Of a stretch of DNA of 15,378 nucleotides, positions 10,188 through 15,378 are shown one piece after another. This stretch comes from an uncultured Lautropia sp. (GTDB lineage Bacteria; Pseudomonadota; Gammaproteobacteria; Burkholderiales; Burkholderiaceae_E). Each line of letters begins with the position of its first letter. Positions within the stretch are counted from its first letter, which is position 1. The translations under genes and the position numbers were made by a program. The notes under the pieces were generated by a model. It saw only the letters and a program-made list of their open reading frames with translations. It was not told the DNA's origin and did not search any database. The stretch is taken from positions 1-15,378 of the forward strand of contig CALIXC010000037.1 of assembly GCA_938046755.1 (NCBI GenBank). Direction: 5' to 3'.

Positions 10188-10202
10188 TCCGCCTCAGGCG
10201 GA
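10188..10202 (-). promoter_or_regulatory. Hairpin over the yqeY stop and the only Shine-Dalgarno-like sequence before dnaG
   Basis: TCCGCC-TGA-GGCGGA is a perfect 6-bp stem whose loop is the yqeY stop codon. GGCGGA(G) is the only purine-rich sequence before the dnaG TTG, about 15 bases away. The structure would further limit dnaG initiation unless ribosomes finishing yqeY open it. Confidence 0.45.
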
Positions 10203-10652
10203 CAGGCGCGCCCGCACCTTGGCAGAGACGGCAGCCAGATCGGCCTGTCCGGCCAGCCGGGTCTTGACGATGGCCATAACCTTGCCCATGTCGGCCATGC
10301 CGGCAGCGCCGGTCTCGGCCACAGCAGCCTCGATGACGGCCTGGATCTGGGCGTCATCGGCCTGCGCCGGGCGATAGGTGTCGAGCACGGCCAGTTCGGC
10401 GCGCTCCTGCTCGGCCAGCTCGATACGACCGGCCTTCTCGAACTGTTCGATGGAGTCCCGCCGCTGCTTGGAGAGCTTCTCGACGATGGCCAGCACCTGG
10501 GCGTCATCGAGCGTGGTGCGCTCGTCGACTTCCTTCTGCTTGATGGCAGCCAGCAGCAGGCGCAGCGCGCCCAGGCGCACCTTTTCTCGCGCCCGCATGG
10601 CAGCCTTCATGTCGGCGTCTATACGAGATTTGAGATCAGTGGCTGTACTCAT
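10194..10652 (-). CDS. YqeY/GatB domain protein
   Basis: The 152-residue protein belongs to the YqeY family, which resembles the C-terminal tRNA-binding domain of GatB (aspartyl/glutamyl-tRNA amidotransferase subunit B). Recognisable features are the N-terminal LKSRIDADMKAAMRAREK, the LGALRLLLAAIKQKEVDER block (about 28-46), SKQRRDSIEQFEKAGR (about 61-76) and the C-terminal GMADMGKVMAIVKTRLAGQAD stretch. The precise function is unknown; a role with tRNA is inferred from the family. I chose the ATG at 10652 over a TTG two codons upstream; neither has a clear ribosome site. It stands between rpsU and dnaG, the usual place in betaproteobacteria. Confidence 0.93.
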   Translation of the reverse strand: MSTATDLKSRIDADMKAAMRAREKVRLGALRLLLAAIKQKEVDERTTLDDAQVLAIVEKLSKQRRDSIEQFEKAGRIELAEQERAELAVLDTYRPAQADDAQIQAVIEAAVAETGAAGMADMGKVMAIVKTRLAGQADLAAVSAKVRARLSA

Positions 10653-10692
10653 GAGCAATCAGGCCATGGGAATGACCTGCGCGAGGTATCTG

Positions 10693-10744
10693 AAAACGAC
10701 GCAGAATGGCGCTGACGTCGTCCGGCAGAGCACACCAGACGACG
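10693..10744 (-). terminator. Competing hairpins between rpsU and yqeY: intrinsic terminator/attenuator candidate
   Basis: Three segments can pair in two exclusive ways on the minus strand. Upstream, CGTCGTCTGG (10735-10744) pairs with CCGGACGACG (10716-10725) over a 9-base loop, with one G-T pair. Alternatively ACGACG plus CAG (10712-10721, one bulged T) pairs with CTG plus CGTCGT (10696-10704) around a 7-base loop and is followed by TTTC. The second is terminator-like; the first would prevent it. The element begins 32 bases after the rpsU stop, where E. coli also has a terminator between rpsU and dnaG. Confidence 0.55.
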
Positions 10745-10776
10745 CACAGCGCCGCAAGAAGACTGACCGGATGGAA

Positions 10777-10989
10777 TCAGTATTTTTTCTTGGGCAACAT
10801 CTGGCTGCGCAGGCGCTTGTGATGGCGCTTGACAGCAGCCGATTTCTTCCGCTTGCGTTCTGCAGTCGGTTTTTCATAGAACTCACGCGCACGCAGCTCG
10901 GTGAGCAGCCCGGTCTTCTCGATGGTTCGCTTGAAGCGCCGCAGGGCAACATCAAACGGCTCGTTTTCCTTGACTCGGACCAGTGGCAT
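10777..10989 (-). CDS. rpsU: 30S ribosomal protein bS21
   Basis: The 70-residue basic protein begins MPLVRVKENEPFDVALRRFKR and has the family's REFYEKPTAERKRK segment and a Lys-rich C-terminus. bS21 is part of the small subunit, near the anti-Shine-Dalgarno end of 16S rRNA, and helps initiation. Length and sequence are standard. The ATG at 10989 is preceded at 7 bases by AAGGAAGG (10997-11004), a strong ribosome site, so the in-frame ATG at 11025 is rejected. It is the first gene of the rpsU-yqeY-dnaG-rpoD operon, with its own promoter about 50 bases upstream. It needs far higher expression than dnaG, which fits the hairpins after it. Confidence 0.98.
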   Translation of the reverse strand: MPLVRVKENEPFDVALRRFKRTIEKTGLLTELRAREFYEKPTAERKRKKSAAVKRHHKRLRSQMLPKKKY

Positions 10990-10996
10990 GAAAAAA

Positions 10997-11004
10997 CCTT
11001 CCTT
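10997..11004 (-). promoter_or_regulatory. Strong ribosome binding site of rpsU
   Basis: AAGGAAGG lies 7 bases before the rpsU ATG. It decides the start codon and contrasts with the weak sites of yqeY and dnaG in the same operon. Confidence 0.85.
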
Positions 11005-11041
11005 GAAACGTTGTGAAATGGGCACTAGAGGCTAGCCTGCG

Positions 11042-11071
11042 ATTATAGACGCGACTCGCCTCACTTGCCAA
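11042..11071 (-). promoter_or_regulatory. Sigma-70 promoter of the rpsU operon
   Basis: The minus strand shows -35 TTGGCA (11066-11071), an 18-base spacer and a perfect -10 TATAAT (11042-11047). Transcription would start near 11035, giving a leader of roughly 46 bases before rpsU. Confidence 0.85.
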
Positions 11072-11561
11072 GCAGCCCGGATGATCCGTCAACAGCCAGC
11101 CGACGGGCGCAGTGCATGAAGGGCCTGGCCGGCCGAGCAGCCGCGCATGCCGGTGGTCACCGCCAAATGACGGACCAGGAACACTCCATCAGAACGGCTC
11201 ACGCCAACGCGCGGATTGCCGCTCAGGCAACGGGCCGAGTCCACACCACCGAGACTGGTGAAGTTGCAGCGGCCCCGGCACGATCACATCCCGCCGTCGT
11301 TCCACTGTCTTGTCCTCATTGTCCTTCGCCGTACCGCCTGCACCGCCTATGGGCACGACGCCCGACAGCGTATCATCCTCCCGAAACGGTTCGGACGCCC
11401 CAGGCGAGTCAGGGACGCCACCCTGTCCGGCACCTGCGCCACCCCGCGCCTGACGTGGCATGGTTGTTTCTGGCCCAGACTTGCCCGGACATAGCTATTC
11501 CTGCCTCCGGCGCCCCCGCCCGCTCCTTCATCGCATCCTTTTCCCGACACACGAGACTTCC
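11072..11561. other. Intergenic region between the rpsU promoter and tsaD
   Basis: About 490 bases with no recognisable protein, tRNA or mobile element. Open frames on both strands exist but look like chance GC-rich frames, with Pro/Arg/His-rich products and no ribosome sites. Only small hairpins are visible, such as CAGGG-N6-CCCTG at 11410-11425. The tsaD promoter presumably lies here, but I could not locate it. Confidence 0.5.
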
Positions 11562-12671
11562 ATGCTGGTACTGGGCATAGAGACCTCCTGCGACGAAACC
11601 GGCGTCGCCCTGTACGACACCGACCACGGGCTGCAGGCCCAGGCCCTGCATTCGCAGGTGGCCATGCACGACCGCTACGGTGGCGTGGTGCCTGAACTGG
11701 CCTCGCGCGATCACGTCGAGCGGCTGGTGCCGCTGCTGGAGCAGGTCATGGCCGACGCCCAAAGACCGCTGTCGGCCATCGATGCCATCGCCTACACCCA
11801 GGGCCCCGGACTGGCCGGCGCGCTGCTGGTGGGTGCCTCGGTAGCCACGGCGCTGGCCATGTCGCTGGATCGTCCCGTCATCGGTGTCCACCACCTGGAA
11901 GGCCATCTGCTCTCGCCGCTGCTGTCGGACGATCCGCCCCAGTTCCCCTTCGTGGCGCTGCTGGTTTCGGGTGGCCATACGCAGCTGCTGCGCGTGGACG
12001 GCCTGGGGGCCTACACCCTGCTGGGCGAGACGGTCGACGATGCGGCCGGCGAGGCCTTCGACAAGAGCGCCAAGCTGCTGGAACTGGGCTACCCGGGCGG
12101 TCCGGCGCTGTCGGCGCTGGCGGCCCAGGCAGACCCGACGCGCCCCGACGCCCCCCACTTCACCCTGCCCCGCCCCAAGCTGAAGAGCGACGATCTGGAC
12201 TTCAGCTTCAGCGGCCTGAAGACCGCCGTCCTGACCCAGGTGAAAAAGGGACTGGCCCCAGAGCACCGCCCTGACCTGGCCCGCGAGGTGGAAGAAGCCA
12301 TCACCGACGTGCTGGTAGGCAAGGCCCTGAAGGCGCTGAAGCAGACCGGGCTGTCACGGCTGGTGATTTCCGGCGGCGTGAGTGCCAACCGGCGACTGCG
12401 CGCCAAGCTGGCCGAAGCCAGCGCCCGCTGGCCCGCGAAGAAGGCGCCGCTGCGGGTCCACTTCCCGCCGCTGGCCCTGTGCACCGACAACGGTGCGATG
12501 ATTGCCTATGCCGGCGCCTGTCGGCTGGCGGCCGCGAAGGCTGCCGGGCCTGAAGCGGGCCCCCTGGCGGACATCGACACGCAGCCTCTGCGCTTCGATG
12601 TGCGGCCGCGCTGGCCGCTGGAAGAACTGCCGGCGGTCAGTGCCCGCCCACCCGCGGCGGCGGGTATTTGA
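11562..12671 (+). CDS. tsaD: tRNA N6-adenosine threonylcarbamoyltransferase TsaD
   Basis: TsaD transfers the threonylcarbamoyl group from threonylcarbamoyl-AMP to A37 of ANN-decoding tRNAs, in the cytoplasmic TsaB-TsaD-TsaE complex. The 369-residue protein starts MLVLGIETSCDETGVALYD. It has the metal-binding HHLEGH motif (His111 and His115), VSGGHTQLL (136-144), GEAFDKSAKLLELGYPGGP (about 163-181), SFSGLKTA, SGGVSANRRLR and CTDNGAMIAYAG, all in the family order. The ATG at 11562 matches the family start, although its ribosome site is weak; the open frame upstream to 11460 encodes nothing family-like. It is divergent from rpsU, and its 3' end overlaps that of plsY by 35 bases. tsaE of the same pathway lies 2 kb downstream. 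Confidence 0.98.
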   Translation: MLVLGIETSCDETGVALYDTDHGLQAQALHSQVAMHDRYGGVVPELASRDHVERLVPLLEQVMADAQRPLSAIDAIAYTQGPGLAGALLVGASVATALAMSLDRPVIGVHHLEGHLLSPLLSDDPPQFPFVALLVSGGHTQLLRVDGLGAYTLLGETVDDAAGEAFDKSAKLLELGYPGGPALSALAAQADPTRPDAPHFTLPRPKLKSDDLDFSFSGLKTAVLTQVKKGLAPEHRPDLAREVEEAITDVLVGKALKALKQTGLSRLVISGGVSANRRLRAKLAEASARWPAKKAPLRVHFPPLALCTDNGAMIAYAGACRLAAAKAAGPEAGPLADIDTQPLRFDVRPRWPLEELPAVSARPPAAAGI

Positions 12672-13308
12672 CCTTGGGCGGCTTGGAGGCCTTGTTGCCA
12701 CCGATCTTCGACTCCTTGCCCTTCAGCAGCCGGTTGATGTTCTCGCGGTGCCGCCAGACTAGCAGCGCAGCGATGAACAGGATGACCAGCGCCCGGGCAT
12801 CGATGCCATAGAAGAGCTGCCAGTAGATGGGCGCCATGAAGGCGGCCGTAATGGCCGCCAGCGACGAATAGCGCGTCAGGAAGGCCACTGCCAGCCAGGT
12901 GGCCAGCACCGCCAGACCATGCAGCGGGTTGAGCGCCAGCAGCACCCCGCCGGCCGTGGCCACGCCCTTGCCGCCCTTGAAGCCGTGAAACACCGGGTAC
13001 AGGTGGCCGATGAACGCGGCCAGGCCCACCAACATGATGATCATGTCGGACAGCCCCAGCGAGGGGGCCAGCCAGCGCGCCAGCAGCACCGCCAGCACGC
13101 CCTTGCCGACGTCACCCAACAGCGTGAACAGCGCCGCCTTCTTGTTGCCGGTGCGCAGCACGTTGGTGGCGCCCGGGTTGCCCGAGCCGTAGGAGTGCGG
13201 ATCGGCCAGCCCCATGAGCTTGCTGACCACCACGCCGAACGACACCGAGCCGATGAGATAGGCCACCAGCAGCACAAGGATCTGGACGGACAGGGAAGCA
13301 GAAGCCAT
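12637..13308 (-). CDS. plsY: Glycerol-3-phosphate acyltransferase PlsY
   Basis: PlsY is an inner-membrane enzyme that acylates glycerol-3-phosphate using acyl-phosphate made by PlsX, the first step of phospholipid synthesis. The 223 residues contain the three family motifs: GSGNPGATN (41-49), GHLYPVFHGFKGGKGVAT (101-118, with the phosphate-binding Gly-rich loop) and RHRENINRLLKGKE (186-199). Hydrophobic segments at about 8-30, 59-80, 87-107, 119-145 and 153-184 suit a five-helix protein. The C-terminal tail after about 200 is basic and Pro-rich, making the protein slightly longer than usual. The ATG at 13308 has a weak ribosome site. It follows xerD by 79 bases on the same strand and may be cotranscribed. 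Confidence 0.97.
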   Translation of the reverse strand: MASASLSVQILVLLVAYLIGSVSFGVVVSKLMGLADPHSYGSGNPGATNVLRTGNKKAALFTLLGDVGKGVLAVLLARWLAPSLGLSDMIIMLVGLAAFIGHLYPVFHGFKGGKGVATAGGVLLALNPLHGLAVLATWLAVAFLTRYSSLAAITAAFMAPIYWQLFYGIDARALVILFIAALLVWRHRENINRLLKGKESKIGGNKASKPPKVKYPPPRVGGH

Positions 13309-13387
13309 AGCGAATCATCCGAATGGAATGGGGGCATCCATCATGCCCGGACATGGATGAAATGTTACAGGAAGCGCGCCGACTCCC

Positions 13388-14407
13388 CTACCCCCGTGGA
13401 TGATGCTGCGCATGCAGCGCCTTCAGGCGTGCCCGCGCCACATGGGTGTAGATCTGGGTGGTGGAGATGTCGGCATGGCCCAGCAGCACCTGCACCACCC
13501 GCAGGTCGGCCCCGTGGTTGAGCAGGTGGGTGGCAAAGGCGTGGCGCAGCGTGTGCGGTGACAGCTGCGCCTCGATGCCCGCCCGCAGGGCATGCCGGCG
13601 GATGAGCACCCAGAACATCTGACGTGTCATGCCGGTGGCCCGCTGGGTGACGAACACCGCCTCGGCCTGTCGCGCTCCCAGCAGCCGGGGACGCGCCTCC
13701 TGCAGGTAACGCACCAGCCAGGCACGCGCCTCCTCGCCCAGCGGCACCAGCCGCTCCTTCGAGCCCTTGCCCACGATGCGCACCAGGCTGTCCACCATCG
13801 ACACCTCCGACAGCTTCAAATCCACCAGCTCCGAAACCCGCAGCCCGGTGGCATAGAGCACTTCCAGCATGGCCCGGTCGCGCAGGCCCAGCGCCGTTTC
13901 CACATCTGGCGCCCCCAGCAGCGCCTCCACCTGGGCCTCGGACAACGTGGCTGGGAAACGCGCCGGCTGCCGCATGGCACGAATGCGCAGCGTGGGATCG
14001 TCCTGTCGCCGACCATCGCGCAACAGGTGTCGATAGAAACGCTTGATGACCGTCAGCCGCCGGTTGGCGGAACTGGGCTTGCCATGACCGTGGGCATCAG
14101 CCAGGTAGGCCAGCAGATCGGCCTCGTTGGCCTCGGCCAGCGCCACGCCACGTGTCGAAGGGGCCAGCCAGCGCGCCAGCTGCATCAGATCACGCCGATA
14201 GGCCTGCAGCGTGTTCTTCGACAGCCCGTCTTCCAGCCACAGGGCATCGCTGAAGGACTGGATATCGGCATCGGCCTGCTGGATCCGCCGGACCACCGCG
14301 TCGTTCTGCGCCTCCCCGCCCGACGCGGCAAGCGCGTCGGCCTTTCTCGGGCGCGTGCCCTGCCTGCCGGCTGCCACGCCCTCCATCATCGCCTCTTTCC
14401 CGCTCAT
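13388..14407 (-). CDS. xerD: Site-specific tyrosine recombinase XerD
   Basis: XerD acts with XerC and FtsK at dif to resolve chromosome dimers. The N-terminal SAM-like DNA-binding domain spans about 45-135 (LWLEDGLSKNTLQAYRRDL). The catalytic domain has Arg190 (ATGLRVSEL), Lys217 (GKGSKERLVP), His285 and Arg288 (SPHTLRHAFATHLLNHG), His311 (LLGHADISTTQIYTHV) and the nucleophile Tyr320, so all residues are present. The spacing and motifs suit XerD better than XerC. I chose the ATG at 14407 because GGGGAGG lies 10 bases before it; the ATG at 14416 is only one base from that site, and the frame stays open to 14563. The result is 339 residues, with about 40 extra disordered residues at the N-terminus compared with the usual 300 or so. 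It is divergent from tsaE. Confidence 0.94.
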   Translation of the reverse strand: MSGKEAMMEGVAAGRQGTRPRKADALAASGGEAQNDAVVRRIQQADADIQSFSDALWLEDGLSKNTLQAYRRDLMQLARWLAPSTRGVALAEANEADLLAYLADAHGHGKPSSANRRLTVIKRFYRHLLRDGRRQDDPTLRIRAMRQPARFPATLSEAQVEALLGAPDVETALGLRDRAMLEVLYATGLRVSELVDLKLSEVSMVDSLVRIVGKGSKERLVPLGEEARAWLVRYLQEARPRLLGARQAEAVFVTQRATGMTRQMFWVLIRRHALRAGIEAQLSPHTLRHAFATHLLNHGADLRVVQVLLGHADISTTQIYTHVARARLKALHAQHHPRG

Positions 14408-14606
14408 GCGTTCCATTCCTCCCCATCGCTCCCATCTGTTGCTATGCTGACAGGCAGTGCGCCGTGTTGGCCGCACGGGCAGACCGGCGGCCTGCGTGGG
14501 GCAGCCCAGGGAAAGGAACGTAGCAAAACCGTCCTCTCCCCGGATGGCCGACCAGCCAGCCACCAGCCTTGGAAGCGGCCTCGTGCGATCATCATCGGAT
14601 CCGCCC

Positions 14607-14623
14607 TACCCGTTCAACGGGTA
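14607..14623. promoter_or_regulatory. Palindrome TACCCGTT-C-AACGGGTA in the xerD-tsaE divergent region
   Basis: Two perfect 8-base arms surround a single central base. The palindrome lies 63 bases before the tsaE start and about 200 bases before xerD. There is no T run to make it a terminator. It looks like an operator for a dimeric regulator, but I cannot name one. Confidence 0.4.
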
Positions 14624-14685
14624 CCCGGCCAGATCCGCACAGGGTCTGACACATTGGCGGGAAACCAACGGACAGGGATACGAAA

Positions 14686-15285
14686 TTGCAACGATACCGG
14701 CTGGCCGACGAACGGCAGACCGGCCGCTGGGCCCAGGCCCTGGCCCGGGCACTGCCCTCGCAAAACCTTGAGAGACAAGCGTTTATCGTTACCCTGCGGG
14801 GCGACCTGGGGGCAGGAAAGACCACACTGGCCCGCTACCTGCTGCGCGGTCTGGGCGTGCAGGGCCGCATCAAGAGCCCCACCTTTGCCCTGGTGGAATC
14901 TTATAATCTACCGAAATTCCCGGTCTACCACTTTGATTTATATAGGTTCTCGACACCTGATCAGTGGTTCGACGCCGGGTTTGACGATATATTTGCCGGT
15001 GCTGGGCTGATGCTGGTGGAGTGGCCCGAACAGGCTGCGGGCGCCTTGCCGGCAGCCGATCTCGATCTACGGCTGCTTCTTCCGGATCCCGGCACCGACG
15101 GAACGTCCCTGGCAGTCCCTACCCGGGACAACACGCGCAGCGACGCCGTGGCATGGACGGACACCGCCGAGATGGACCCGGACCCTGCCGAAGCCCGCCA
15201 CCTGGAGGCCCATGCGCACAGTGCGCGCGGAACACAATGTCTGACGAAACTCGCCAACATCCTCGCAGCCGACGACACCTGCTGA
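14686..15285 (+). CDS. tsaE: tRNA t6A biosynthesis ATPase TsaE
   Basis: TsaE is the small ATPase that drives the TsaB-TsaD-TsaE cycle forming t6A in tRNA. The P-loop GDLGAGKTT is at 39-47, followed by IKSPTFALVESY (62-73), the conserved HFDLYR (82-87) and LVEWPEQ (110-116), in family order. The start is TTG, with AGGGA about 9 bases before it; no ATG fits better. At 199 residues it is longer than the usual 150-160 because of an apparent insertion at about 134-170, before the normal C-terminal RHLEAHAHSARG segment. Codons around 14896-15000 are unlike the rest (CTA, TTA, ATA, AGG, TAT). The 3' end overlaps the next gene by 49 bases, so the two are probably cotranscribed. Confidence 0.95.
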   Translation: MQRYRLADERQTGRWAQALARALPSQNLERQAFIVTLRGDLGAGKTTLARYLLRGLGVQGRIKSPTFALVESYNLPKFPVYHFDLYRFSTPDQWFDAGFDDIFAGAGLMLVEWPEQAAGALPAADLDLRLLLPDPGTDGTSLAVPTRDNTRSDAVAWTDTAEMDPDPAEARHLEAHAHSARGTQCLTKLANILAADDTC

Positions 15286-15378
15286 AGCTTGGGCTGGCCT
15301 CGCCATTGCTGCTGCCGCTGCACGCCGCCCAGGCTTCGGCGCCCATTCGCGTGGGCCAGCCGTCCCGGCCGGGCAGCG
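15237..15378 (+). CDS. amiC: Tat-signal protein, probably N-acetylmuramoyl-L-alanine amidase AmiC (5' end only)
   Basis: Only the first 47 codons are in the window. They encode a twin-arginine signal peptide: RSRRHLLKLG at about 10-19, a hydrophobic core LASPLLLPL, and a likely cleavage site after AQASA. AmiC and AmiA are exported by Tat, and amiC commonly follows tsaE in betaproteobacteria, so AmiC is the best guess. No catalytic residue of the amidase is visible, so the name rests on the signal and the position. The ATG lies inside the last 49 bases of tsaE in another frame. Its ribosome site is weak (GCGGAA). AmiC would cleave septal peptidoglycan in the periplasm during cell separation. 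Confidence 0.72.
   Translation, partial: MSDETRQHPRSRRHLLKLGLASPLLLPLHAAQASAPIRVGQPSRPGS

Noticed and set aside
8763..10715. 650-codon open frame on the plus strand, opposite dnaG and yqeY
   Set aside because: It spans two well-identified genes antisense and its product resembles no known family.
10990..11025. 12-codon upstream extension of rpsU
   Set aside because: MPLVRVKENE is the conserved bS21 start and has AAGGAAGG at ideal distance; the extension contains that site.
11460..11561. 34-codon N-terminal extension of tsaD
   Set aside because: The family start is MLVLGIETSCDET; the extension is Pro/Arg-rich and unlike TsaD.
13592..15010. 472-codon open frame on the plus strand, opposite xerD and running into tsaE
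   Set aside because: It covers xerD antisense and enters tsaE in the wrong frame, with a composition of a chance frame.

Overview
The window is GC-rich chromosomal DNA, most likely from a betaproteobacterium of the order Burkholderiales. The main reason is the gene order of the macromolecular-synthesis cluster: rpsU, a YqeY/GatB-like gene, dnaG and rpoD, with tsaD divergent from rpsU and plsY converging on tsaD. RpoD also has the long Lys/Ala-rich N-terminal extension common in that group, and tsaE is followed by a Tat-exported protein that is probably AmiC. I cannot fix the genus from sequence alone.

Layout. (1) From about 5398 down to the left edge, minus strand: a type IV pilus minor-pilin operon in the order fimT/gspH, pilV, pilW, pilX, pilE-like pilin, a very acidic unknown gene, and pilY1. 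Most junctions overlap or are close. pilY1 runs off the left edge and carries an in-frame amber codon at 589-591, with an intact PilY1 reading frame on both sides. (2) 5640-11071, minus strand: the rpsU-yqeY-dnaG-rpoD operon, with a good sigma-70 promoter before rpsU (11042-11071), competing hairpins between rpsU and yqeY, a TTG-initiated dnaG, and a clear intrinsic terminator after rpoD (5640-5678). (3) 11562-12671, plus strand: tsaD, preceded by about 490 bases in which I recognise no gene. (4) 14407-12637, minus strand: a XerD-type recombinase followed by plsY, whose 3' end overlaps that of tsaD. (5) 14686 to the right edge, plus strand: tsaE, then the start of a Tat-signal protein, probably the amidase AmiC.

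How the genes work together. The pilus genes encode the minor pilins and tip protein that prime type IV pilus assembly. The rpsU operon supplies a ribosomal protein, the replication primase and the housekeeping sigma factor, joining translation, replication and transcription in one transcript. TsaD and TsaE, 2 kb apart, belong to the tRNA t6A modification pathway. PlsY makes lysophosphatidic acid, XerD resolves chromosome dimers, and AmiC would split septal peptidoglycan.

I found no wholly new multi-gene system. The observations most worth checking are the amber codon at a conserved position of pilY1, the competing hairpins in the rpsU-yqeY gap, the unknown acidic gene inside the pilin operon, and a 17-base near-perfect palindrome between xerD and tsaE.
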